Of a DNA stretch of 64,000 nt, positions 26,068 to 34,057 are shown piece by piece (position 1 is the stretch's first letter; the number at the start of each line of letters is the position of its first letter). The position numbers and the translations under genes were made by a program. The stretch comes from JAQVSH01 sp964349835 (GTDB lineage: Bacteria; Bacteroidota; Bacteroidia; Bacteroidales; UBA4181). The notes beneath the pieces were generated by a model. The model was given only the letters and a program-made list of their open reading frames with translations, had not been told where the DNA came from and ran no database searches. The stretch spans positions 7,001 to 71,000 of the forward strand of contig CAYGID010000005.1 of assembly GCA_964349835.1 (NCBI GenBank), given 5' to 3'.

Positions 26068-26319
26068 ATGAAGGTCGAGGTTATCTCTTCGGGCAAAGTC
26101 TTGTTTTCGGGCGAAGCCGCTTCCGTAAAAGTTCCGGGAGAGTTGGCCCCATTCACTATTCTCAAAGGACATATTCCCATTGTCTCCACGCTGGTTAGCG
26201 GCAATGTGCAGATAGAACAGTCGGGAAAGGTAACTTCCATTCCTGTGTCGGGCGGCTTTGTGGAGGTAGACAACAACAGCGTACTTATCTTGCTGAGCGA
26301 TGACAGTGAAAAGCCGTAA
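26068..26319 (+). CDS. atpC: ATP synthase F1 epsilon subunit, short form
   Basis: An 83-residue epsilon subunit made of the N-terminal beta-sandwich only (MKVEVISSGKVLFSGEA ... LAPFTILKGHIPIVSTL). The C-terminal helical hairpin that inhibits rotation in E. coli epsilon (about 50 more residues) is missing. Short forms are usual in Bacteroidales. It directly follows atpD and overlaps the next gene by 20 bases. Confidence 0.92.
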   Translation: MKVEVISSGKVLFSGEAASVKVPGELAPFTILKGHIPIVSTLVSGNVQIEQSGKVTSIPVSGGFVEVDNNSVLILLSDDSEKP

Positions 26320-27298
26320 ATTTTTGGTTGTCAGATTCAGTTCGATTGGCGACATTGTACTCACTTCGCCGGTTCTCCGGCTCATTAAGCGCAGGATTCC
26401 GGGTGCGGAGCTCCACTTCGTAACCAAAAAGGCTTTTGCCCCGCTCCTCGAAAACAACCCCCACATAGACAAACTGCATCTGCTCGATGATTCGCTTTGG
26501 CAGTTGATACGCCAACTGCGTGCTGAGAGGTTCGATTATGTAATCGATCTGCACGACAATCTACGCAGTCTACTGATTAAGCTGTTCTCGGGTTCGCGGT
26601 GGCGTACCTACCAAAAAAACCGATGGGGTCGTTGGCTTCTGGTGGCAACCGGTATAAATCGCATGAAAGGGCATATTGTAGAGAGGTATCTTCAAACCCT
26701 GAAGCCTTGGATGGTTGACGACGACGGAGAGGGCCTCGATTTTTTTGTGTCGCCGAAAACTGCAGTGCGTATCGAAGATCTGCCGCCGGCTTTTGCTTCG
26801 GGATTTGTGGCATTGGTGGCCGGAACCATGCATTATACAAAGCAACTTCCGCTCCAAAAGCAGGTGGATATTTGCAGGCGCATACCCTTTCCTGTCCTGA
26901 TTTTGGGAGGGAAAAAAGAGGCCGACCTGGCCAACGAGATAATTCGGCTTTCGGGTCGAACCGATATTGTAAACGGGTGTGGTCGCTACTCCCTTTCCGA
27001 ATCGGCACTTTGGATCAAGTTGTCGAAAGTGGTTGTTACCAACGATACCGGATTGATGCATATTGCGGCTGCCTTTGCCAAACCCATTCTGGTAACCTAT
27101 GGTAACAGTGTGAGCGCCTTTGGGTTTGATCCTTACAGGGTACCTTCTTCTTCACGAATCTTCCAAGTAGATATAGCGTGCCGCCCCTGCTCAAAATTTG
27201 GGGGAGCAACCTGCCCAAAGGGTCATTTTCGCTGTATGCAACAAATGGATAGTGCGGCAATTGCCGCAGCAGCCAACGAAATTATGCAGCAGAGTTAA
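26300..27298 (+). CDS. Glycosyltransferase family 9 (heptosyltransferase-like)
   Basis: A 332-residue GT9 protein of the ADP-heptose:LPS heptosyltransferase family. It opens with KFLVVRFSSIGDIVLTSPVLR, has DYVIDLHDNLRS in the N-terminal Rossmann half, and the donor-site signature VVTNDTGLMHIAAAFAKPIL in the C-terminal half. It likely adds a core sugar to LPS in the cytoplasm; the donor is not predictable. Its ATG lies inside the end of atpC (20-base overlap), so it is coupled to the atpDC unit. Confidence 0.92.
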   Translation: MTVKSRKFLVVRFSSIGDIVLTSPVLRLIKRRIPGAELHFVTKKAFAPLLENNPHIDKLHLLDDSLWQLIRQLRAERFDYVIDLHDNLRSLLIKLFSGSRWRTYQKNRWGRWLLVATGINRMKGHIVERYLQTLKPWMVDDDGEGLDFFVSPKTAVRIEDLPPAFASGFVALVAGTMHYTKQLPLQKQVDICRRIPFPVLILGGKKEADLANEIIRLSGRTDIVNGCGRYSLSESALWIKLSKVVVTNDTGLMHIAAAFAKPILVTYGNSVSAFGFDPYRVPSSSRIFQVDIACRPCSKFGGATCPKGHFRCMQQMDSAAIAAAANEIMQQS

Positions 27299-27303
27299 AA
27301 GAG

Positions 27304-28278
27304 TTAAATCTTTAGTCGCTGTCCGATCCGAAGAATAGAGGTAGACTTGATATTGTTGCTTCGGCAGAGCTGCGAAACCGAAACTCCGTTCCGACGAGCA
27401 ATGTGACCCAGGGTGTCGCCTTGGCGTACCACATAATATTTTATGGCTCTTACCTGCTTCAGGTACCCGAAATGGGCTGCGCAAAGCGATAGGTCTTGAT
27501 TGATTACTCTGCCTGCGGCAAAATCGACCAACTCGGTGGGGTTAATAGACTGCCCCAAGTATCGCATCTCATAATGGAGGTGCGCCCCGGTAGAACGTCC
27601 TGTGTTGCCCCCAAGGCCGAGTGCCTCGCCGCTGCGCACCACCTGGTTGATTTTTACCAGCGGTTTGGTAAGGTGGGCATAGATCGTTTCGAGGCCGTTA
27701 AAGTGGCGAACCACCACATAGTGGCCAAATCCACCGCGATTGTAACGCACAATGCGTACCATTCCGTCGAACGAACAGCGAACGGAGTCGCGGATATTCA
27801 GTTTGAGGTCGGTGCCATAATGAAATCGCGAGCGGCGAAAGCCAAACACCGAGGTAATCCGAATGAAACTATCCAGGGGAGGGGTGAAGCCCTGCAAATG
27901 GATCAGCGAGGTATCCTTCTTTTGGGCCAGGTCTACTTTGTAGGGGTTCAGAATGTGGTGCACCCAAGAGTTGTACAGAGCCGCAGAGGGAACTTTTGTG
28001 GTATCGATAGCGCCGTTGCAGGCAATCAGCGAATCCATCTCGGCAAGGTAGGAGTCTATACTCTCTGCGTCGTCGAGGCTCCCCTCTTCTTCATCGGAAA
28101 ACTCCTCCACCTCATCAATCATACGTGCCATTGCCGATGTGTCGATGTCGGAAGCAAAATCAGTTAAGGAAACGGAAATGGTTTTGGCCAACTGCACAGT
28201 ATCGGGTTCCTCTGCCATCAGAAGGCATGGAAGGCAAAAGATCAAAAAGGCGTAAATGGCTGATAGTAAGCGATTCAT
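27304..28278 (-). CDS. M23 peptidase with LysM domain, exported
   Basis: A 324-residue protein with a Sec signal (MNRLLSAIYAFLIFCLPCLLMA) but no clear lipobox. An acidic segment of about 60 residues follows, then an M23 domain with intact HYGTD and HLHYE zinc motifs and YAHL, then a C-terminal LysM (VRQGDTLGHIARRNGVSVSQL ... LRIGQRLKI). Paralogue of the lipoprotein at 23501-24565 with the same domain order. ATG 28278 was chosen since it begins the signal peptide. Its stop faces the GT9 stop, 5 bases apart. Confidence 0.92.
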   Translation of the reverse strand: MNRLLSAIYAFLIFCLPCLLMAEEPDTVQLAKTISVSLTDFASDIDTSAMARMIDEVEEFSDEEEGSLDDAESIDSYLAEMDSLIACNGAIDTTKVPSAALYNSWVHHILNPYKVDLAQKKDTSLIHLQGFTPPLDSFIRITSVFGFRRSRFHYGTDLKLNIRDSVRCSFDGMVRIVRYNRGGFGHYVVVRHFNGLETIYAHLTKPLVKINQVVRSGEALGLGGNTGRSTGAHLHYEMRYLGQSINPTELVDFAAGRVINQDLSLCAAHFGYLKQVRAIKYYVVRQGDTLGHIARRNGVSVSQLCRSNNIKSTSILRIGQRLKI

Positions 28279-28299
28279 TATTTTTTCGTTCTGTTTGAA

Positions 28300-28307
28300 C
28301 AAAATTA
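28300..28307 (-). promoter_or_regulatory. Candidate -7 box for the M23/LysM gene
   Basis: TAATTTTG on the minus strand, 22 bases upstream of the ATG at 28278. The -33 element is unclear. Confidence 0.35.
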
Positions 28308-28337
28308 AGAAAAAATGAACATTTCCGCTGCTCTGTT

Positions 28338-28373
28338 AAAAAAAAACAGACCCTCAGTAGATATTGAGGGTCT
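28338..28373 (-). terminator. Rho-independent terminator of grpE-dnaJ
   Basis: AGACCCTCA (minus strand from 28373) pairs with TGAGGGTCT over a 9-bp stem and is followed on the minus strand by a T-run opposite the A-run at 28338-28346. It lies 135 bases after the dnaJ stop. Confidence 0.85.
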
Positions 28374-28507
28374 ATCTTGTTCTATTTGAGATGGATAGGA
28401 GGTAGTTAATTTGTAAATTCCCTGTTCATAAGTGGGTTCGTTATTGTTGATAAGTTGTTAATAAGTTGTGAATAAGTAGGGGAAGCACAACCTTAATTGT
28501 CGGGGAT

Positions 28508-29671
28508 TTACTCTTTGTTCTGGAAGAAGGTGCGCATTTTGGCAAAAAAGCCCATATCCTTTTTCGCTTCGTCGGGGGTAAAACGATCGGAAGTAGCGAA
28601 TTTTTCCAGAGCAGCCCGCTCTTCTCGGTTCAACTCTTTGGGAATCCACACATTGATATTTACCAGCAGGTCGCCCTTGCCGTAACCGTTTACATCGGGG
28701 AGTCCCTTGCCCCTGAGTCGGAGAATTTTCCCGGGCTGTGTTCCCGGATCTATTTTTATCTTCACTTTGCTGTCGACCGTGGGAACCTCCATTGTGGCAC
28801 CCAGTGCTGCTTCGGGTATCGAAAGGTAGAGAAAATAGACCAAGTCGTTGCCGTCGCGCAGCAGTTCGGGGTGATCCTCCTCGTCGATCAGTACCAGCAA
28901 ATCGCCCGGAATACCTCCTCTTCGGGCCGCATTGCCCTTGCCACTAACGGAGATCTGCATGTTCGAGGCCACTCCGGCAGGAATTTTAATGGGAATCACC
29001 TCCTGTTGCTGTACAATTCCTTCGCCATGGCAATGGGTGCACTTTCGGGTAATAATTCGCCCTTCGCCACCGCACATGTTGCACACGCTTGAGGTTTGCA
29101 TCTGACCCAGAATGGTGTTTGTTACCCTTGTAACATGGCCGGTTCCCCGGCACTGGGCACAAGTTGAATAGGCCGAAGAATTTTCGGCCCCTGAGCCCCC
29201 GCACTCCTTGCAGGTTATATATTTGTTGACCTTAATCTTTTTCTCGACGCCATAGGCAATCTCTTGCAGGTTGAGCTTTACCTTGACTCGCAGATTGGCA
29301 CCGTGGTTCACGTTGCGTCCGCCGCCTCCGCCTCCGAAGCCTCCAAAACTGCTGAATCCCCCGAATCCGCCAAAGATGTCGCCGAATTGTGAGAAGATAT
29401 CATCCATGCTCATCCCCCCGCCGTAGCCGGCACCTCCTCCTCCGTTACCCATCCCGGCATGTCCGAACTGGTCGTATCTGGCCTTCTTCTGCTCATCGCT
29501 CAACACCTCGTAGGCCTCGGCAGCCTCTTTAAACTTCTCCTCTGCCTCTTTGTTGCCGGGGTTTTTGTCGGGATGATACTGAATGGCTTTCTTTCGGTAG
29601 GCTTTCTTTATCTCCTCTTTCGAAGCACTTTTTTGCACTTCGAGAATTTCATAGTAATCGCGTTTCGCCAT
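28508..29671 (-). CDS. dnaJ: Chaperone protein DnaJ
   Basis: A 387-residue type I Hsp40. J domain at residues 1-70 with the HPD motif (YHPDKNPGN), a long Gly/Phe-rich linker (about 75-125), and four CxxCxGxG zinc motifs (CKECGGSG, CAQCRGTG, CNMCGGEG, CTHCHGEG), then the substrate-binding beta domains. It delivers clients to DnaK and stimulates its ATPase. ATG 29671 gives the standard MAKRDYYEILEV start. It follows grpE by 10 bases; dnaK is not in the window. Confidence 0.97.
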   Translation of the reverse strand: MAKRDYYEILEVQKSASKEEIKKAYRKKAIQYHPDKNPGNKEAEEKFKEAAEAYEVLSDEQKKARYDQFGHAGMGNGGGGAGYGGGMSMDDIFSQFGDIFGGFGGFSSFGGFGGGGGGRNVNHGANLRVKVKLNLQEIAYGVEKKIKVNKYITCKECGGSGAENSSAYSTCAQCRGTGHVTRVTNTILGQMQTSSVCNMCGGEGRIITRKCTHCHGEGIVQQQEVIPIKIPAGVASNMQISVSGKGNAARRGGIPGDLLVLIDEEDHPELLRDGNDLVYFLYLSIPEAALGATMEVPTVDSKVKIKIDPGTQPGKILRLRGKGLPDVNGYGKGDLLVNINVWIPKELNREERAALEKFATSDRFTPDEAKKDMGFFAKMRTFFQNKE

Positions 29672-29681
29672 TGTCGTCTTG

Positions 29682-30287
29682 TTAATAGCCAACCACTACC
29701 TTTGCAAAGCGTATTACCTTGTCGTACAGATAATAGCCTTTCTGAATCACATCCACAACTTTGCCTTTTTTTGCCTCATCGGCGACCTCTATTTTTGTAA
29801 TGGCTTCGTGCGTGTCGGTATTGAAATCGGTATTGATTGCTTCAATCTCTTTGACCCCTTTTTGCGTGATGAACTCTTTCAGTTTATTGTTAATCAGTAA
29901 AATACCCTCTTTCATAGCCTGCATGTCGGTGGCTTGGTCCATGATAACAATGGCTCTGTCTATATCGTCGATTACCGACAGGAATCCCGATAAAATCTCC
30001 TCACCGGCCGTTTTGCTGAGTTCCATCTTTTCTTTGAGGGTTCTTTTCCGGTAATTGTCGAACTCTGCAACCGACCGGAGATACTTGTCGTGAAGCAGGG
30101 CCAATTCGGTCTGCAATGCCAAAAGGTCATTTTTCAGTGTGGCACACTCGTCGGTTGTGGCAGAATTTTCGGGTTTTCCGGCCTCTGTGGCCTGTTCTTT
30201 GGCATCGGGAGCCGATGCTTTGTCTGCACGGCCCGCAGTACTACCGGTAAGGGGCTCTCCCTTGCGATGTTGCTCTTTGTTCTTCAT
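29682..30287 (-). CDS. grpE: Nucleotide exchange factor GrpE
   Basis: A 201-residue GrpE: a low-complexity charged N-terminus of about 55 residues, a long coiled coil (LQTELALLHDKYLRSVAEFDNYRKRT), and the C-terminal beta domain ending in VVDVIQKGYYLYDKVIRFAKVVV. It swaps nucleotide on DnaK and forms an operon with dnaJ. ATG 30287 was chosen over an upstream TTG. There is no hrcA gene upstream. The spacer before it carries overlapping inverted repeats instead. Confidence 0.95.
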   Translation of the reverse strand: MKNKEQHRKGEPLTGSTAGRADKASAPDAKEQATEAGKPENSATTDECATLKNDLLALQTELALLHDKYLRSVAEFDNYRKRTLKEKMELSKTAGEEILSGFLSVIDDIDRAIVIMDQATDMQAMKEGILLINNKLKEFITQKGVKEIEAINTDFNTDTHEAITKIEVADEAKKGKVVDVIQKGYYLYDKVIRFAKVVVGY

Positions 30288-30335
30288 TTCTATGCCTTGA
30301 ATGTTCAATAAGTCTGCAAGCCATTATCAAAAGGC

Positions 30336-30361
30336 TTGCCATAATTGGCAATCCAGCCAAT
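30336..30361. promoter_or_regulatory. Overlapping inverted repeats upstream of grpE
   Basis: TTGCCA-TAAT-TGGCAA (30336-30351) and ATTGGC-AATCCA-GCCAAT (30344-30361) share a central half-site. The pair lies about 50 bases upstream of the grpE ATG, in the spacer divergent to the holin-like gene. It looks like an operator. It is not the CIRCE element, whose 9-bp arms are TTAGCACTC/GAGTGCTAA. Confidence 0.45.
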
Positions 30362-30451
30362 TTGTCAGAAGAGGTCAAGATTCAAATCCTCTTTTGTCAT
30401 TTTGACCCTCTCTCCTCAGAGGGGCTGGCAACGAAAATCTTTCTGGCTCCG

Positions 30452-30482
30452 TTGAGATTGGATGCCGAAAATGTTAGCTTTG
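30452..30482 (+). promoter_or_regulatory. Promoter of the holin-like gene pair
   Basis: TTG (30452-30454), a 20-nt spacer and TAGCTTTG (30475-30482) match the Bacteroidota consensus. It lies about 50 bases before the ATG at 30533, which supports that start over longer in-frame versions. Confidence 0.7.
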
Positions 30483-30532
30483 CCTACCGGAACTATTTTC
30501 GGGTGCTAACGGCTCCTTTTACCTTTATGTGT

Positions 30533-30907
30533 ATGGAGAATCAGAATGCAACGGAAGGTAAGTACAATGAGGCTTACCGCGATATCAAAACGTATGTTGA
30601 TCTTCAGTTGGATCTGCTGCGTCTGGAGGTGGTTGAAAAGGGCTCAAAGCTGGTTTCGGGACTTCTGGTTCTGATTATCGTGCTTTTTATGGTCTTCGGG
30701 GCGTTGGTATATCTCTCGGTTGCCCTGTTGTCGCATTTGGAAACCCTTTTTGGCAGTATGATACCGGGCTGCCTGATGATTTCCGGGGGCTTATTGCTGA
30801 TGACTTTGGTGGTAATCCGGTTCAAAAAATATCTTTTTTTGAACCCGCTCATCAGATTGTTTGCCAGTCTTATCCTCGATGAGGAGTCTAAGGAGGTGCG
30901 GAAATGA
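30533..30907 (+). CDS. Phage-holin-family / DUF1469-like membrane protein
   Basis: A 124-residue protein with an amphipathic N-terminal helix (AYRDIKTYVDLQLDLLRLEVVEK), two membrane helices (residues about 43-65 and 75-95) and a basic/acidic tail. This is the layout of the phage holin family protein/DUF1469 group common in Bacteroidota chromosomes. There is no phage context, so it is a housekeeping membrane protein of unknown role. ATG 30533 was chosen because the promoter lies just upstream. Its stop overlaps the next start by 4 bases. Confidence 0.75.
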   Translation: MENQNATEGKYNEAYRDIKTYVDLQLDLLRLEVVEKGSKLVSGLLVLIIVLFMVFGALVYLSVALLSHLETLFGSMIPGCLMISGGLLLMTLVVIRFKKYLFLNPLIRLFASLILDEESKEVRK

Positions 30908-31212
30908 GAACGACAAAGAACAAGCGATTCAACTGTTCGAACCTGGAGTGCCTGCAGATGGAAAAGCGGCATTTGCGTGCCGAAATCGACCGGCAGCAGG
31001 TACGTGTGGAACATCATTTTGTATCGGTGATGGGGGCTGTTGAGCAGCTCTCGGTTATGGGTAAACTGGTAAAGCAGGCTGTGGATGTGGTTTCGGCTTT
31101 CAAAAGCGTGCAGACGGGTTATGCCCTCTTTTCTACACTGTTGCAGTGGCTTTTGCCGGCTACCGCTGCTCAGGAGCCACCGAAACAACATGAAGCTGTT
31201 AGCCCCGAGTAA
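30904..31212 (+). CDS. Small hypothetical protein coupled to the holin-like gene
   Basis: A 102-residue protein I do not recognise. It has a basic N-terminus, a helical middle (MEKRHLRAEIDRQQVRVEHH) and a hydrophobic patch near residues 70-88 (GYALFSTLLQWLLPATAA) that may be membrane-associated. The ATGA overlap with the preceding gene shows translational coupling, so the two probably act together. No Cys or catalytic pattern stands out. Confidence 0.65.
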   Translation: MRTTKNKRFNCSNLECLQMEKRHLRAEIDRQQVRVEHHFVSVMGAVEQLSVMGKLVKQAVDVVSAFKSVQTGYALFSTLLQWLLPATAAQEPPKQHEAVSPE

Positions 31213-31386
31213 TCGGCTTGCTTCGGTGGGCGCCCATGCAATTGCACGCACCTTGGGGTTGTGCCCGATGCAAAGAAGAATGGGGCGGCACACAATAAAA
31301 CCCTACTGTTTTTAGTTTTCATTGGTGAACCTCTATGCCTGAAGCCCCTTTTTGGGCGCATGGGGGAGTGCCTTCGTTTTATTGAT

Positions 31387-31394
31387 TATATTTG
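31387..31394 (+). promoter_or_regulatory. Candidate -7 box for gldJ-murF
   Basis: TATATTTG, 31 bases before the ATG at 31425. No TTG at the standard spacing. The implied start site lies close to the upstream ATG at 31407, favouring 31425 as the real start. Confidence 0.4.
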
Positions 31395-31424
31395 TTGCTT
31401 ACGAAAATGGGTAATCACAGAAAG

Positions 31425-32624
31425 ATGAAATATGTGTTGTGGAGTCTGCTGACTCTCTCTCTCGTTGCTACTGTTACCTCTTGCAAAGAGGCAAATGGCG
31501 TGGGTAATCAGGTTGTTTCCAAAACAACGGGCTGGCGCTATAACGATCAGGCCTGGGGGTCGATTCCCCAGGGTTTTCTTAGTGAGCAACCCACCGGCCC
31601 CGGTCTTGTGCTGATTCCCGGCGGGGTGTTTAAAATGGGCAACATGCAGGAAGATGTGATGTTCACTTGGAATAGTGTGCCACGGAATGCATCGGTCGAA
31701 TCGTTTTACATGGACGAAACCGAAGTCTCGAATATGGCCTATAGGGAGTATCTGCATTGGTTGGCTCGTGTTTACAGCGACCAGCCCGAAATGTATACGG
31801 AGGCCCTTCCCGACACATTGGTTTGGACCGATAAAACGGGTTACAACGAGCCCTATGTGCAGAGTTATTTGCGCTATGCCGCCTTTGGCGACTATCCGGT
31901 GGTGGGGGTAAGCTGGGAACAGGCTACTGCTTATTGTAAATGGCGCACCGACAGGGTTAATGAGTATCTCTTAATTAAGGCCGGCGTGCTGAGTCCTGAT
32001 CCCAACCGCAGGGGGAATCTTCCCTCTTCGCTTTCGCACGGTATCATGTTGCCCGAATACCGCCTCCCTACAGAGGCGGAGTGGGAGTATGCCTCTGCCG
32101 CGAACATGGGCAATACCCTCGACGGGAGAGTTTTCGAACAGCGGATTTATCCCTGGGACGGCACTTCTCTCAGGCACTCCTCTAAGAAAAAACAGGGACA
32201 GATGCGAGCCAACTTTACCCTGGGTTCGGGCGATGCTACCGGTGTGGCCGGGGCATTGAGCGACGGCAGCCGGGGACCGGCTCCCGGCACCTTTGGCGAA
32301 CCCAACGATTTCGGGCTCTATTGTATGGCGGGAAATGTGAATGAGTGGGTGTACGATGCCTATCAGCCGGTTTCTTCTAACACGCCCGAGGCTTTGGCTC
32401 CCGGTTTGAGCGAAAATGGCCTTATGCCAACAGAGTCTGCTCCGGTTGATTCGGTATTTCCCGATGTGCAGGAGAGCCCGGTGCAGCGCGTTTATAAGGG
32501 AGGCTCCTTTAAAGACCGCGCCTACTGGCTTTCGGCCGGAACCCGCCGTGGGTTAAACCAAACGGAGTCGCGAAACGATATTGGCTTCCGCTGCGCGATG
32601 GTTCGTGCCGGATCGGCACGATAG
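31425..32624 (+). CDS. gldJ: Gliding motility / type IX secretion lipoprotein GldJ-like
   Basis: A 399-residue lipoprotein (signal ends VATVTSC, lipid on Cys20) with an FGE-sulfatase/SUMF1-like domain. The phrases MVLIPGGVFKMG-like, FYMDETEVSNMAYREYLHWL, GDYPVVGVSWEQATAYCKWRTDRVNEYL and CMAGNVNEWVYDAY match GldJ of gliding Bacteroidota, which stabilises the type IX secretion/gliding motor. The related GldK/PorK has the same fold and is the main alternative. The following gene is murF, the same neighbour gldJ has in Flavobacterium as I recall it, which supports GldJ. It lacks formylglycine-enzyme function in that family. Confidence 0.8.
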   Translation: MKYVLWSLLTLSLVATVTSCKEANGVGNQVVSKTTGWRYNDQAWGSIPQGFLSEQPTGPGLVLIPGGVFKMGNMQEDVMFTWNSVPRNASVESFYMDETEVSNMAYREYLHWLARVYSDQPEMYTEALPDTLVWTDKTGYNEPYVQSYLRYAAFGDYPVVGVSWEQATAYCKWRTDRVNEYLLIKAGVLSPDPNRRGNLPSSLSHGIMLPEYRLPTEAEWEYASAANMGNTLDGRVFEQRIYPWDGTSLRHSSKKKQGQMRANFTLGSGDATGVAGALSDGSRGPAPGTFGEPNDFGLYCMAGNVNEWVYDAYQPVSSNTPEALAPGLSENGLMPTESAPVDSVFPDVQESPVQRVYKGGSFKDRAYWLSAGTRRGLNQTESRNDIGFRCAMVRAGSAR

Positions 32625-32651
32625 TCGATAACCCAGCCTTTCTGATAGCCC

Positions 32652-33953
32652 ATGTCGTATATTCCGGCGCTTTATCAGCTTTTTCTTAAGCATGGCAGCG
32701 TAACCACCGATTCGCGCCAGGCCGGTCGCGGTGTAATCTTCTTTGCCTTACGGGGAGAACGGTTTAACGGAAACGATTTTGCACTACAGGCTCTTGCAGC
32801 AGGTTCGCCCTGTGCTGTTGTCGATGACCCTGCGCTGAAAGGCACCCCGGGTATCTTTTGCGTAGACGAGGTGCTTTTGGCTCTGCAACGGTTGGCCTCT
32901 TTTCACAGGCGGCAGTTAGGCATCCCCATTCTTGCCATTACCGGCACAAACGGAAAAACCACCACCAAAGAGCTTATTCATGCGGTATTGTCGCAGGAGT
33001 TTCCGGTATGCGCAACCCCGGGTAATCTGAACAATCATATAGGGGTGCCGTTGACCCTTCTTTCAATGGATGCATCAACCCGCATAGGCATCGTTGAGAT
33101 GGGTGCCAACCATCCGGGCGAGATAGCCCGACTTTGCGAAATTGCTACCCCCACGCACGGGCTCATAACCAATATTGGCAAGGCCCATCTCGAGGGTTTT
33201 GGTGGTTTCGAGGGGGTTGTCCGCACAAAAAATGAGCTCTATCTGGCACTCGATGCGCCCGGTTCTACCCTATTTGTAAATGGGGCAAACCCCCTGTTGA
33301 TGGGTCTTCTTGCCCATTCAAAAGCCAGCCTCGTTACCTATGGAAACCATCGGCAGTCGCTCTGTAACCTGAGCGAAACCGAGTCGGCTCCCTTTCTTAC
33401 AGCTACCTGGAATCAACATACTCTGCGCACCTCTATGGCAGGCGGGTATAATCTGGAGAATATGGAAGCAGCCTGTGCTGTGGGTCTCCATTTCGGAATT
33501 TCCGAAGCGAAGATTGTGGCCGCCATTTCGGGCTATAAACCGCAGAACAGTCGTTCGCAATGGGTCGAAACCGCACGGAACCGGGTACTGTGCGACTATT
33601 ATAATGCCAACCCTTCGAGTATGTCGATTGCGCTCGATCACTTCTTTCGGCTCGAAATACCTTTGGGCATGCAAAAACGGGTGTTATTGGGCGATATGTT
33701 TGAATTGGGTGATGCCACAGCCCAAGAACACTCGCGGGTTATCGACATGTTGGGCAGCCATCCCGAAGTTGAGGCCTGGCTTGCCGGGGTTTACTTCTCG
33801 CAGGCTCTTAGCGATCCGTGGAGCCATATCAGAGCGTTTTCCGACACTGAAGCCATGGTTCGAGCCATGAACATAGAGCCGTTTACGCAGAGTGTGGTTC
33901 TGATAAAGGGATCCAGGGGTATGCGGATGGAGCAGTTAATGCCTCATTTGTAA
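32652..33953 (+). CDS. murF: UDP-N-acetylmuramoyl-tripeptide-D-Ala-D-Ala ligase
   Basis: Adds D-Ala-D-Ala to the peptidoglycan precursor in the cytoplasm. 433 residues, three-domain Mur ligase: N-terminal substrate domain (STDSRQAGRGVIFFALRG-like), central ATPase domain with ITGTNGKTTTKELI and MGANHPGEI, and C-terminal domain with CDYYNANPSSMSIALD. All key residues look intact. 27 bases after gldJ and probably in the same transcript, linking a surface lipoprotein with wall synthesis. Confidence 0.97.
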   Translation: MSYIPALYQLFLKHGSVTTDSRQAGRGVIFFALRGERFNGNDFALQALAAGSPCAVVDDPALKGTPGIFCVDEVLLALQRLASFHRRQLGIPILAITGTNGKTTTKELIHAVLSQEFPVCATPGNLNNHIGVPLTLLSMDASTRIGIVEMGANHPGEIARLCEIATPTHGLITNIGKAHLEGFGGFEGVVRTKNELYLALDAPGSTLFVNGANPLLMGLLAHSKASLVTYGNHRQSLCNLSETESAPFLTATWNQHTLRTSMAGGYNLENMEAACAVGLHFGISEAKIVAAISGYKPQNSRSQWVETARNRVLCDYYNANPSSMSIALDHFFRLEIPLGMQKRVLLGDMFELGDATAQEHSRVIDMLGSHPEVEAWLAGVYFSQALSDPWSHIRAFSDTEAMVRAMNIEPFTQSVVLIKGSRGMRMEQLMPHL

Positions 33954-34013
33954 ATAGCCAAACCTTTTATTAACAAATTGGTTCTGCAAGGCGGTTCGTA
34001 AGGCGGTTTTTTC

Positions 34014-34021
34014 TAACTTTG
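34014..34021 (+). promoter_or_regulatory. Candidate -7 box for prs
   Basis: TAACTTTG, 36 bases before the prs ATG; a good -7 match without a clear TTG at the right distance. A direct repeat AAGGCGGTT occurs twice just upstream. Confidence 0.45.
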
Positions 34022-34057
34022 CCGCGCATTTGAAAGCAACTTTAACCGTTTCGCAGT

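Noticed and set aside
30362..30532. N-terminal extension of the holin-like protein from TTG 30362
   Set aside because: A consensus promoter lies inside this extension and the ATG at 30533 starts the typical family sequence.
30533..30907. Holin-like gene as evidence of a prophage
   Set aside because: No other phage genes are nearby, and this family is widespread as a chromosomal membrane protein in Bacteroidota.
33980..34013. Direct repeat AAGGCGGTT before prs as a terminator
   Set aside because: The two copies are direct, not inverted, so they cannot form a stem.
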